NCBI GenBank assembly: GCA_947179155.2
Contig: OX359286.1
Location: 13,395,913 to 13,459,912 of the forward strand
Length of the DNA stretch: 64,000 nt
Reading direction: 5' to 3'
Origin: Hedera helix
Lineage: Eukaryota; Streptophyta; Magnoliopsida; Apiales; Araliaceae
The notes beneath the pieces were generated by a model. The model was not told the origin of the DNA, searched no databases, and saw nothing but the letters and a program-made list of their open reading frames with translations. Shown piece after piece: positions 21,979 to 32,774 of the stretch. Numbering within the stretch: position 1 is the first letter of the stretch; every line of letters starts with the position of its first letter. The translations under genes were made by a program, and so were the position numbers.

Positions 21979-22178
21979 GAAATGACTAAAATGCCCCTGT
22001 CCTTTCCGGTGAATACCCAGCGTGTCCCTAGGAGCGCGGAAAGTACGAAAATGTCCCTGGACTTTTCGATTAATTCCGATTTTGTCCCTAACGTTGCGAA
22101 ATTTACGAAAATGCCCTTGAGCTTTCCAGAAAATGCCAATTTTGTCCCTAAGGGCGCGAAAATTACCAAAATGCCCCC
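21979..22178 (+). repeat. 60-bp tandem repeat of A4
   Basis: Three units of exactly 60 bp plus a partial unit, so one frame stays open across the array as a 20-residue repeat (TKMPLSFP...). The frame follows from the repeat length; I do not call it a gene. Confidence 0.8.
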
Positions 22179-22627
22179 AAAAATTAGTTTTTAATGAAAT
22201 AAATGTTTAAAAATTATTTAAAAATTATAGAAAATTATAGAAAAATACTAAAAATATAGAAATGATGTTTGGACATTAAATTTAATATTTTTGTAAAAAT
22301 ATTAAATATTGGGGATTAATATTTAAATGTTTAAATATTAATCTAATAAGGTTATAATTTAGAAAATGTTTAAATAAATTTTTCGGGCAACCAAATATGT
22401 TTATTTTTATCCGATGAGCCGGGTTGTCCGTAATATTAAGTTATGTTAATATTTTAAAGGACGAGGTTAATATAATTAACCATAGAAATTAATAATTGGC
22501 CTAGAGATGATATTAATTAAGTAAATTAATATCATAAAGAGATAAATAATTATTATTTGATTACTTTATGATCATAGGTTGATCGAGTTAAGAGTTTGGG
22601 ATATCAATTTAAATAACTGGACGCCAG

Positions 22628-22912
22628 GCAAGTTCTTCAGTCCCTTTTATGTTAAGTGTTGGAATGTTATGATATGTAATTCTTGTTTTAACTGCATATA
22701 AATTATGTGTTACGTGATACGTGATTAATATGACCACAATGTGTATTTTGTGCAACGATATGAATATATATGAGATATATTGCTATAGTAGAAGCACAAG
22801 CACATGATGTATGACACACACTAAGCATGATAAGGTATGTGCTACGTGAAGTATAACTGTTGAGCTTGCTGAGCCATTGTGCTCATTACTTGCTTTATAA
22901 ATATTTTTGCAG
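22628..22912 (+). other. predicted GC-AG intron 2 of A4
   Basis: Donor GCCAG|GCAAGTTC, acceptor ATTTTTGCAG|G, 285 bp, hairpin at 22870-22885. Confidence 0.6.
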
Positions 22913-23999
22913 GAAAGAAATAAATTTCAAGAAATGTCGGATTAATTGTTAAAGATGAATTGTCTAGAAGGTGGGAAACGTTTTGTTATATTATCCATTC
23001 AATGTGGATACATGTGTTAAGTTTATAATGATGTTTCATATGTACATATATGTCGAATCCAAACAGGATAAGAAAAGTTAAATTTTGAACTGTGATTGTA
23101 TTAGATAGAGGTTACGATAGAAATTATTATATGTTTGATTACGAATGATGCAACAAGGAATATTTGTATGCAATTAAATGACTGTAAATTTTAAATCAAT
23201 GAATAGTTATACGGATATGAAAAGATATTAAATTTGGAATGATGAGATTTAAGATATTGGTACAAGGAAAGAAAAGAAAAAGGTTAAGGTTGCGATTCAG
23301 GGACTAGGATCGAAATGTAAGGATTTTAAATATCCAAATTATTTAATACAATGATTAAGTTGAGGAAAATAAAAATTTATACTGAAAATTTGGTAATTGA
23401 TAATATTGATATTAAGTAATGGATCAGTTAAGGAGATTAAAGTTTTATTAACGAACCGAAATTTGTACGTAAGGAAGATAATATTTCATAAATATGAGAT
23501 TTAAGGTAATAAAGTGGGTCGAATTTCGGGGTCGTTACATTATTTAGCTGAAACAATTAGTTTAGACGTTTTTAAACAGTTCTTGAATTAATGAACTATT
23601 ACACTTGTAAATGCACTATATTCGATTACAATAACAATAATGATGTGGAATAACTTTAAATAATTAAATCACGTAAGGCTCTGGCAAATAAAAACTTGCT
23701 CAACGATAATTGAATAGATTTAAAGAACTTGCTCAATATAAAATTTGAGTAAGAATAAAGAACTTGCCTCGTGTGTAGATTACTGCTAACCAATTCAATT
23801 TACTTCTCTCTGAATAGACCTAACAATTAATCAAGTTAATCTTTAAATTAGCATCATATATACATTCATATGATAACCTTTATACATCTTACATCTCTAA
23901 CAGTTAACCAATTAATTATAGTTAAGGGTATATAAACATTTAAAAATATTATCATCACTTGATAATATTTTAATCATATAAAACCTATATTAATTATTT

Positions 24000-24430
24000 T
24001 AGTATAGTTCAAACTCTTATCTAATAATATTTTTTTAGTCTTATAATATTATTAATCATTTAATAATATTTTATTCATATTCTATTATTATTAATCATTT
24101 AATAATATTTTATTAACTTTATAATATTATTAATCATTTAATAATATTTTATTCATATTCTAATATTATTAATCATTTAATAATATTTTATTAACTTTAT
24201 AATATTATTAATCATTTACTAATATGTTATTCATATTCTAATATTATTAATCATTTAATAATATTTTATTCATTTATTAATAATTTTATTTAATAATATT
24301 TTAATCTCTTACTAACATTATTAACCATGTAATAATATTTAAATCATTTACAAATGTTATTAATCATTTCACAACCTTTTAATCACATATTAATATTATT
24401 CACCACTTAATAATATTTTATTTCAAACAA
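24000..24430. repeat. TTAATAATATTTTA tandem array of C
   Basis: Degenerate units of about 35-40 bp (AATATTATTAATCATTTAATAATATTTTA...). The same array occurs at 43430-43890 in G, continuing after the Helitron at 45341. Confidence 0.8.
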
Positions 24431-24634
24431 TACCAATAGTTAACTTTTTAATTGTGTTAACCTTGGTCTTTATTTTAAACATTTAGTTACCAATTAGTTA
24501 CTAGTGAACTCTATATATTGGTTTATTACACAAATACATTTATTTTACACTTATTTCAACTTAAATATTCAAAGAAAACTCGACCTGGACAGACCCGACC
24601 CGAACCTTAAAAAAATTGCTAGGCAGTGGGCTCA

Positions 24635-24648
24635 GGCGCAGCTGCGCC
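24635..24648. repeat. GC-rich palindrome in the slot of C
   Basis: GGCGCAGCTGCGCC is a perfect 14-bp palindrome, followed by imperfect GTGCAGGTGCGCTC. It lies in the predicted intron 1 region, as in A, B, E and G. Confidence 0.7.
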
Positions 24649-25313
24649 CACCACCAGTGCAGGTGCGCTCGGCCATTTTTTAGAAAACCAAAATTTTGGG
24701 CTGCATGACCCTCCATCGCTTCGACAGTCATAACTTCTTCATTTTTAAATATTTTGGGGTAATTATTGAGTCCATTCTTATCACAATTTCCTCCTCTACA
24801 AATTCTCTTTAGACCACAAATCCAAATTCCAAACGGAATTGGTCTCAAAACTGGTCACAAGGATAAAGTGAAAACTAACTTCACAAATTCTTGGTTTTAT
24901 TGGTTCAAACTTGAATAAAATAAAATCTACACATTCAAATGACACCAACTTAGTGTTGTTGTCTTCCTAACTTCTTGTTTTACAATATTTCATGGTTCAA
25001 TCACATTTTTGAAAATGTTTTGACAAGAAAATTAAGATCGAACCATCTAGGATTTCAAAATAACCTATTTTATGGTAAAATTCATAACTTCTTTGTTTTT
25101 CCATAATTTTGAAAGATTCAAGTTGGGTTTTTTTCATAACTCATATATGTAACTTTATAGCCATAGAAATCTATTTTTTAACTTGTATATTTCAAACTAC
25201 AATATTAAATAACACATAGGCATCTAGGGTTTTACTGGTAAAGTTCAATATAGACATTTCTTTTATTTTTATGCATTACACATATACCAAAATATGATTT
25301 AAACATATAAAAC

Positions 25314-25354
<41 letters not shown>

Positions 25355-25429
25355 CATATTTTAAGAATTCTAGACCATCAAAATAACTTTTGATCGGTTA
25401 AAAATATATTTTAATAGTTTAAAACATAT

Positions 25430-25537
25430 CTAGATTACAAAAATGAACTTAGGAAGAGTTAGAGCACTTTTGAACCTTATGAACTTGTTTGCACTTCTTC
25501 TTCTCCTTCCAAAGTAGGTTATGAAGCTTTGTGTCAT
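25430..25537 (-). CDS. small ORF with YFG-RR motif in C exon 1 (hypothetical)
   Basis: On minus from ATG at 25537 the frame reads MTQSFITYFG then RRRRSANKF and continues to TAG at 25430 (35 codons). It matches the family B ORFs without gaps for the first 14 residues. ATAAG|GTTCAA at residue 21 is a weak splice donor at the same phase as in B, so the last 14 codons may be intronic. The TATA box lies about 135 bp upstream. Occurrence in two otherwise diverged LTR families argues for conservation of the peptide. Confidence 0.45.
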   Translation of the reverse strand: MTQSFITYFGRRRRSANKFIRFKSALTLPKFIFVI

Positions 25538-25669
25538 CCACCAATCTCCTCCTCTAGCACTATCTTCCACCCTCAAAGTGTTTTCTCTTTTTGTCTCTCT
25601 TGGAATGCTCTCTCTTTTCTCTCTTGTGCTCTAGCAAATGACTAACCAACATAAAGAATTGGTGCAACA

Positions 25670-25681
25670 CTCTATTTATAG
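25670..25681 (-). promoter_or_regulatory. TATA box of C
   Basis: GCTATAAATAG on minus, in a GC-flanked context, a good plant TATA box. Similar boxes: G (46225-46236), B3 (53559-53568), H1 and H2. Confidence 0.6.
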
Positions 25682-25946
25682 CCCCTTGCTAATCCCTCAT
25701 AAACTCTCATAATCCACTAGTGTTGGTCAAATTAGAGCTAATTAGGATTACTATTTGATTGAATGATTAGGTGATGGACATTGTGAATGACTAGAGTTGG
25801 TGACCAACTAAAACTTGGAGTGAATTATAAGCAACATGAGCAACAAGTGACCCCCCTTGTGGGGCCCTAAAGTGCTGGCCAAATGGGCATTAAATTGCCC
25901 GTTTTTGCTTTATTTTTAATTGCTTTAATTACATATATACTCCTAT

Positions 25947-25950
<4 letters not shown>

Positions 25951-25980
<30 letters not shown>
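25951..25980. repeat. (AC)15 microsatellite
   Basis: Thirty bp of AC repeats in the U3 of C. An (AT)n tract at 25323-25353 lies further along the same LTR. Confidence 0.9.
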
Positions 25981-25984
<4 letters not shown>

Positions 25985-26458
25985 GTATAAATGTTGACCA
26001 ATAATTTGACTTCCTATTGGGCTCCACATTGGACTTAGGAATTAAATGAGTTGAGCTCATTCATTTAATTTGTTTGGACTCAATTTATTTATCCTATTGA
26101 GCTAACATTAAATAACTTATGTTACATTTAATTAAATCAAGCATTGAGCTAGTTCAATTATTACATGGATCAAGGTTTAATTAATTACATGGACTACTAA
26201 GTTAATTAATTTGACCTAGTTTAATACCTCATTTGGATTAAAATATAATCCAATTAGACATGCTTTAATTAATTATAACACATTGCTTCATTACTTTAAA
26301 TAGATATACACATACACAAGTATATTCATTCAATTATTTAATGCACAATTAATTAGTATAAAATTATTAATTTATTGCTAATTATTTAATAATTATAATT
26401 ACAATAACATATAAAATTTGTGGTCATTACACTTGCTATATCATGAACTTTATTGCAG

Positions 26459-26508
26459 TTAAACCCGAGACTTCAGAGAAGGGCAAGGGTAAAGAAAAGA
26501 TGAAGTAA
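26459..26508 (+). CDS. terminal exon frame of B2 (hypothetical)
   Basis: After TTATTGCAG| the plus strand encodes V-K-P-E-T-S-E-K-G-K-G-K-E-K-M-K then TAA TAG. It is the most diverged of the three family B copies but keeps length, Lys/Gly character, frame and double stop. The hairpin upstream of the acceptor was lost in the C junction. Confidence 0.35.
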
Positions 26509-26774
26509 TAGACTTCTAGTAGCATTACTTTTGTTTTATACTTAGTTTCCTTACTGTTATTGCAATTTGAACCCTAATTACTGTTCTAGGGTAAGTTTAT
26601 ACTTTTTTATTAAGGTTATCGAATCTTGGGACTAGTAACACCTTTTGAATGAATAACATATGTTTATTATTTTGTATTTAGTTATTGTATATTGTTTAGA
26701 GGTGGATGTTTGTATTTGATTGTGATGACCGGATCCAAGTATTTGAGACCCGAATCTGGGGGCGTCACATTTGT

Positions 26775-26837
26775 TACTACATAATATTTTGGATGCAATA
26801 AAGTGTAAAGCATTCCCACAAACCCTAAAGGATCCAT
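26775..26837 (+). pseudogene. gag fragment of element J (right part)
   Basis: Continues the J gag after B2: one frame contains a KCKAFPQTLKDP-like motif, the part of Retrotrans_gag that normally follows the segment at 6150-6278. It ends where truncated LTR D begins. Stops in this frame show it is dead. Confidence 0.5.
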
Positions 26838-26841
26838 AAGA

Positions 26842-28970
26842 TGCCCCCAAATCTGGGTCTCCTTATCCTCGGATTTGGTACTCACGATTCGACCTCAATC
26901 TAACTCCACGTCATAATCAATATTATAATTGATAAATTTTGTGATATTTTAAAAACTTTTGTTTAACAATAAATAATATTCAATATCAATATAGATATTA
27001 AAATCCAATTATTTAAAACTTTATAATTCCTCGGTTCCAAAATCGCAACCTTTATATTTCATCGTATTTCAAAATCATATAATATGATTCATTTTTTAAA
27101 CGATATTTGAATATAAAATTCAACTTGTAATACCATATTCATTTTATTAAATGTTCTGTTGTAATCGAAACAGTTTAAATATAATAACTATCTTCATAAA
27201 TCACAACACAACACGATTCATATCATATTTCATTTGTATAGAATCAACGCCATTGTTATGATTTAGTCACATGTATTTACCTTATAACTATAAGTTATAG
27301 TATTTGTTCAATAACAAAACAAATATTTACATTATTTAAAACACTCAAGTTTATTACAATGTAAACTACAGTCATTAAATTAATTATTCCAACTTAATAC
27401 ATTATCAATTAAAGGAAACTATCAATGATTCCTAGTTACCCAAGCTTAGTTCTGTATTGTTATATTCGTCTATCTCCTCGATCTATAACTGCAAAATTAA
27501 TTGCAAGAATGAGCGTGACGACTCAGCAAGTCTAACAGATAATACCTTTCATGCTTCACATAGCATACGTATTTGTATTTTATTCATACATGATGTATGT
27601 CATAATATGCATTTTATACATGTATCCCATATTTCATAATATGCATATCTATATGCATTATGCATTTCATACAGTGCAACATATAAATCATGTCATCTAT
27701 TTTTCATTTAATAACTTCAACATAAAACAATTATTTAACTTTATCTACTGTACGTCAATAGTTTTATTCATATCGTTACACAACTTGCACACTTAAATCA
27801 TGCTTTCAAGTATGTCACGTAACACGGAAAACCTTGCACATGTTTCATATAACAACAAGTAGCAATAAATTTAAAGTGAGTTTCACATAGCAAGCAAATC
27901 TAGAAAACTTGCCTTGGTTTTCATTTATTGCTTTACACTTACCAAATATCCGATGTATAACCTATATATCATAACTCGGGTTACAAGGTATTCAATAATC
28001 CCGTTCGAGAATTAACATTCTTCTAAATTAATGTACTAGTCTTTAGAAATGTTATAATTCCTTTGTTACTTAACTATTTACGTTCAGTAGTTATTCAACA
28101 TATAATCCATAACATCCCAACACCTTACAAGTCCACTAGACATTCTAAAGTCTTTAGAATATTATTCTAGGCTTTCCAACCATTTTTCATATTTTTCAGA
28201 TTATTCAACAATTTTCTGTAATTATTTCTATTTATAAAGATAATAATCAAATAAAAATAGTAATTCAACATACATTTATATCTTCAAAATGCCACTAATA
28301 TTTATCTTATATTATTATAAGATTTCTTACCAAGTTTCATAATTTTTCACCATTCACAATATTTTCTATGAATTTCCACCATTTTTAACTAACTTTAAAT
28401 GACTTTAAAATATAATAAATACCTATGCTCTTCAATAATTCTTTAAACATTTTCAGTAATTCTTAAATAATATTATAAGATTACTATAAAAATATTTCAG
28501 CTCAAAATGATTTTCTGGTAATTAATTATGATTTTTCAAAGTGCTAAAACTTCAAAAATTCATAGAAAATAAACTGATTGCCCAAAAATTACGAATTTTA
28601 TGTCCAGTCACATGAAATTTAATTCTCTACAACTGTTTAGTTCAAAGTTTCTTCAAATTCTGGTTGAAAAATAGCAGAAACAGTTTTGTCAGATAGCTCG
28701 CCGGCGACGACTTTCTGGTCATCTTCTCTGGCGATTCAAAAAGTTTTTCAACGAGTTTTTCATCACTTTTCTGCCCAAATCAGTTCCCCATCACCTTATG
28801 AACTCAAATATGTAATTAGTTTTTGAATAAAGTTAGCATTTTCATGTTTTTGTAAACATTTTTCATTAAGACAATTTTTTAGACACTTAATGTGCATGTT
28901 CTAAAAACTCATGTTTTCATAAGATTTGAGATGCATAAAACCAAACTCCATAATCCAATTCCATCCTTAT
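26842..28970 (-). mobile_element. truncated LTR, family D
   Basis: The left end, GCCCCCAAATCTGGGTCTCC, resembles the left ends of B1 and B3. The body has the shared layout on minus: palindrome TCGCCGGCGA (28698-28707), about 49-nt exon (27913-27961), GC-AG intron 27489-27912 and hairpin 27510-27525. The U3 side is cut at 28970 by the K LTR. I see no duplication. Confidence 0.55.
27489..27912 (-). other. predicted GC-AG intron of D
   Basis: Donor CCAAG|GCAAGTTTTC and acceptor AATTTTGCAG|TTATAG on minus, 424 bp. The hairpin at 27510-27525 (TGAG/CTCA arms of 4 bp) precedes the acceptor. Confidence 0.5.
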
Positions 28971-29448
28971 TGTTATGGTTGGTGCTCAGAAATTGATTCA
29001 GTAATAGTAAAACAGAGAAAATAGAACAGATTATAAGAAAAACAAAAGTGGAATAAGATAGAAAATAGAAGAATTAGGATTTAGAATTAAGCAACTTTGT
29101 TTTACAATTCTGAGAAAGGAAAAGAACTACAGAATACACCATCGAATCCCTCTTTTCACCCCTCACAGACTTATGTATACAACTAATTACAATTGCTAGA
29201 CTTTAACTGATTTTCCCACTCACCAGTACACTTTAAATTCTAACTACTGCTTACATCACTGTAACTGACTCATGACATCACTATAACTACAACTAACTTG
29301 ACAGCTCACTAAGCTACTAATTAGTACAAATCAATAATCTTGCAAATGGCCTAAACCATAGTGTACCAGCTGGCATAATCATTCTCACTGCTAACAACTT
29401 TGTGAAACTCCTGTTGCTGTTGCTTGGTATAACTTGCACATCATAACA
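28971..29448 (-). mobile_element. 3' LTR of a chromovirus-like Ty3/gypsy element (K)
   Basis: A 478-bp LTR with inverted ends TGTTATG...CATAACA. On minus it is preceded by a purine-rich tract CTTAAGGAGAGTGGAA (29449-29464) acting as PPT, and by a pol tail. Only the 3' end of the element survives. Confidence 0.7.
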
Positions 29449-29565
29449 TTCCACTCTCCTTAAGAAATCCTTGTCCTCAAGGATTGAAGAAAACAAATTG
29501 GGTGGTTGCAGCCCCCAAAATACATTCCTCCTGGATAAAACAAAATAATTTTTGTAGCTAACACA
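29449..29565 (-). pseudogene. C-terminal pol tail of element K
   Basis: On minus a frame with the motif ILEDKDFLRR runs into the PPT. L-E-D-K just before the 3' LTR is typical of the end of the Ty3/gypsy integrase polyprotein in chromoviruses. The rest of pol was displaced by A5 at 29566. The longer open frame through this point is a chimera of A5 and K. Confidence 0.55.
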
Positions 29566-29890
29566 TGTGAGGACCCAAATTTTCGAGATTACTTTAATAA
29601 TATTAAATAAGAAATTAATTAACAAAAATTATCAAGGTTGTTAAATTATTTATGATTGATATATTTTATGTGATTTAAAGTGTGTGATGAGATTTAATTG
29701 GTAAATTAAATCTGTACATAGATGGTGATAAATTGTGTTGAATTAACTGAAAAGTAAATAAATTGTTTAAAAACAATTTATAAAGAATAAGAGAAATTTC
29801 ATGTAATTGTACAATTAAATTGTTGATATTTAAATTAGTTGTGAAAGGTGCATAATTATTATTTAAATGGTGTTACGTGGTAACGTGAGG

Positions 29891-29969
<79 letters not shown>

Positions 29970-30574
29970 GTGCATGTTCAATTGTTATATTTATAAAATT
30001 TATTGATTATGGAGATAAAGGGATTAATAATTAAATTAATCCAAATTTAAATTAAAAGCTAATGAGGGAGTTGGTAAAATTATAATTATTGATTATAAAA
30101 TTAATCAATAATTATGGAGGAAGTTTGGAAATTAGTTAAGAAGAAAAAGTAATTATATGAATTATATAATAGTAAATTATATAATTTATATAAGAAAATT
30201 TAAATAAAATATTATGGAAAGAATAATTATATAAATTATATAAGGATAATTATATAATTTATATAAGAGGATTAAATTAAATGAGGATGGAAGAAATTTT
30301 TTATAAATTGTACAATATTTTATTGTATAAATTATATAAAAGGTAATGAATAATAAAGAAAATAGAAAATAAATGGAAAAGATGTTCGTTGTAATTTATT
30401 ATGTTATGTTTTAGGTAAAATGGAATTATTTTCAATTTTATGGGAAATAATATTTTTGTGATTTAAATATGTGAAAGAATTTATTATATATTATGTAATA
30501 AATAAATATATGGAGTGGGAGGAAATATATGGATGTTTATGTAATGTACATGTAACAAAGTAGAAATGCGCGAA
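29566..30574 (+). mobile_element. truncated family A LTR (A5)
   Basis: Starts TGTGAGGACCCAAATTTTCG and follows the A1 U3 with ATTATATAA palindromes for about 1 kb, then breaks off at 30574 against the E 3' LTR. It has no TATA box, cassette or intron, and no second target duplication, so the A5/E junction records a deletion. Confidence 0.7.
29891..29972. repeat. (TA)n(TG)n compound microsatellite
   Basis: About 8 TA units run into about 30 TG units with two interruptions (TGCGTG, TGCATG). The position corresponds to the short TATATATA stretch in the U3 of A1-A4. Confidence 0.9.
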
Positions 30575-32270
30575 AATTACACCACACAGGCTATCACATC
30601 CACATTTAACAACCATATAAGTCCCTATAACTTCTAACTGTACATTCTAATGCACTTTACAGATTACGATTCGGCTTAATTGCAAATTATAGCCTAGTAT
30701 TGTAGCTTTTTCTTAACAACTCAAACTTTTAAACCATTTATGATTCCATGAAGCTATCTAGCATGAAATTATGCATGCTTCAAACATGATCAACCTTTTC
30801 TTCTAGGTTTTCATCATTTCTAGCTACACATTATCCATTATCAACCCACAAATCATGGTTTCTAGTTTGAACTCATGCATAATAGTACACCACCTTTGTT
30901 CTACTACTTGAACACTTAGGGTTTCATGATTTAACATACATATAGCACATAACTTACATAATCCTTACTTTTATCCATGAATACTTGCATGGCTACTCTT
31001 ATTTTAGCATGTAAGCACAAAACTTGCTATGCTTCAAAATTAAAACTCTTTATACTTTCTTGTAGCTTTCTCCTATCTTGCTACAAAGCTTGCCAAAGAG
31101 GAATTCTTCACTTTGATGATTAGCTTTGCCACCTTTGATCACCTATTTTCTTAAATTCTTTGCATTCTTCCTCAAGCCCTAGCTTTCTTTTTCTTCTCTC
31201 ATGGACTCTCTTTTGAGCTTTCTTACTTAGCCATTCGAATGATGAACACCAAAATGCCTAACTCATGCTATACTTACTAATTATATACATACATATATTG
31301 TATATATATTTCCAACATTAAACTCAACTTTGGTTTGCTAACCATACAAGATCAAGGTTATACAAGTCATTTCACATGAATAAACATGGACATAATGGAC
31401 TTTAAACCATTTTAGGTCACAAAGGTCATTTCTCAAATTGACAAGGGTATCATGGTCTTTTCTAAAAAATCCTAAAGAAATTTAGTTCTCAATAATCTTA
31501 ATTTTCTATTTTCCATCCAGTTCAAATCTTTTTTTTATCCAAACTTGCTTCATTATGCTTGAATTTTATTCCCTCGTCAAATACCTCATAACTTGCTTCT
31601 CCCATATTACTTGTCACACTTCCAAATACAATTTCATCAATTAATTATAATAATTTACAATAAATGCAAATTTGCATAATATTCCATATTAAATTTTCTA
31701 CGAACCCTTTTTGGTTCTACGATCAATCCATTTCAGTTACTAATATTTCAAATGGCCCTTGAGAAACGAACCTCGATCGGATTACCAGAATCCATTATCA
31801 TTTATCTTTATTCGCTCGTATAATCATTTTAAAATCTTTACATCATTTTACTTGCTTACATAACACATATAATGTAAATTTGAACCATCTTTGCATCCAA
31901 CATTCATTCTACACACTCTCGGGGTATTACATTCTATATTTAACATCATATAAACAATTATCTTACCTAAATCCACAAATCTCAAATTCTTCCTAACTTC
32001 AAAACTTCAAAGCTTCAAAGCTCATTAACTTTATTATTCCTTAATCCCTAATATATCAATTAGGTCAAATTGTTTCTACTTCTTTATTAACTTAAATATA
32101 CATATATCCATACACAACCTACCACATAGGTCATATCAGTACATTGATCACACAATAATTCACATTTAACCATTCCTTAATACATTCTTAAACTAGGTTT
32201 TATCTCATAACTTTTACTTAATTCATCAAAATCCTTATTTGGAATTCCTGTAACACTCTGGGGTATCACA
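30575..32270 (-). mobile_element. 3' LTR of E (5' portion only)
   Basis: On minus it starts TGTGATACCCCAGAGTG at 32270 and is colinear with the 5' LTR (36574-36777 plus 38582-40116) before being cut at the A5 junction. The missing part includes the leader and intron region. Confidence 0.85.
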
Positions 32271-32290
32271 TTCACCCCTCCTTCAAAAAA
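32271..32290 (-). promoter_or_regulatory. polypurine tract of E
   Basis: On minus TTTTTTGAAGGAGGGGTGAA abuts the 3' LTR start, as needed to prime plus-strand DNA. Confidence 0.75.
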
Positions 32291-32574
32291 TTTCGTCCTC
32301 GAAATTTGTTGTGTACTCATTCCTTATTCATTTGCAACATATATAACTCTTTGCATTCATTCAACATAGCTAGGTTTTCACTAACCTTTACATTCTTTCC
32401 TCTCTCTACCCATCCTACCCCTTTCTAACATTCATTCCAGACGATTGGAATGTCTTTCAGGAATCTTCACAATTGTTCAATAACTGTGAAGTAGTATGAA
32501 TAAATAAGAATAACTTTTCCATAAAACTTTTGCTTCCACAACATAACTTTTGCTTTTGCTGAGGGGTTGTAAAG

Positions 32575-32745
32575 ACTAATGAACTCATTAAGAATATTAA
32601 CAGTCACAAAGATTGCAATACCCATGGGTCATTTAACTATTAAATCGTTAAGAATATTAACAGTCACTAGGACTAAAATATCCTAAGGTCATAAGACTGT
32701 ATATTCGTTAAGAATATCAGCAACCACAAAGATTGCCATATCCAA
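32575..32745. repeat. about 61-bp tandem repeat, three copies, in E interior
   Basis: Units share TTAAGAATAT(T/C)A(A/G)CA(G/A)(T/C)CAC...GAT...ATAC/TCC. They lie close to the PPT. G has only a faint trace at 48270-48330. Confidence 0.75.
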
Positions 32746-32748
32746 CTG

Positions 32749-32774
32749 GTACGCTAGGTGATCAGCCTATTGTA
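32749..32774. other. 27-nt motif conserved between E and G interiors
   Basis: GTACGCTAGGTGATCAGCCT plus ATTGTAC is bounded by GTAC on both sides. G has it with one difference at 48335-48361, and M has a diverged opposite-strand form near 42050-42085. The surrounding interior is much less conserved. Confidence 0.6.

Larger units (their letters stand above)
20049..23539 (+). mobile_element. solo LTR, family A copy 4 (A4)
   Basis: A 3491-bp LTR from TGTGAGGATTCGAATTTTCA to GGGGTCGTTACA, with duplication TTATT at 20044-20048 and 23540-23544. Landmarks: degenerate U3 repeat 20957-20975, (TA)n where the TATA box should be, palindromes 21811-21964, 60-bp repeats 21979-22178, intron 1 donor at 21578, 50-nt exon 22578-22627, GC-AG intron 22628-22912 with hairpin TGAGCCATTGTGCTCA at 22870-22885. 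Confidence 0.9.
19948..26431 (-). mobile_element. truncated LTR, family C, split by A4
   Basis: On minus it starts TGTAATGACCACAAATTTTA (26431). It runs through a TATA box (25670-25681), YFG small ORF (25430-25537), GC palindrome (24635-24648), AT arrays (24000-24430) and a GC-type donor CGAG|GCAAGTT (23767), and ends near 19948 inside its intron, before any LTR end. The host B2 lacks the start of its own intron at this junction, so C entered with, or was followed by, a deletion; no 5-bp duplication is visible. Without A4 it is about 3 kb. Its 45-kb relative is the 3' LTR of G, which aligns over the TATAATATT arrays and the GACCC stretch. Confidence 0.7.
6279..26769 (+). mobile_element. solo LTR, family B copy 2 (B2), split by nested insertions
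   Basis: B2 starts TGTAATATCCGAGAATTTTA and ends CGAATCTGGGGGCGTCACA, flanked by the exact duplication TTTGT (6274-6278 and 26770-26774). Its own sequence lies in four pieces: 6279-7085, 10514-10695, 17932 to about 19947, and 26432-26769, interrupted by A2, A3 (with B1 inside) and C (with A4 inside). Summed, the pieces are about 0.6 kb shorter than intact B1, because the start of the predicted intron was lost at the C junction. The strand given is that of the B2 sequence as read; the TATA/exon/intron features run on plus, opposite to B1 and B3. Confidence 0.85.

Noticed and set aside
29317..29625. A 102-codon minus-strand ORF as a gene
   Set aside because: Its first part is A5 LTR sequence and the rest is the tail of a chromovirus pol plus LTR. 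It is a junction artefact.
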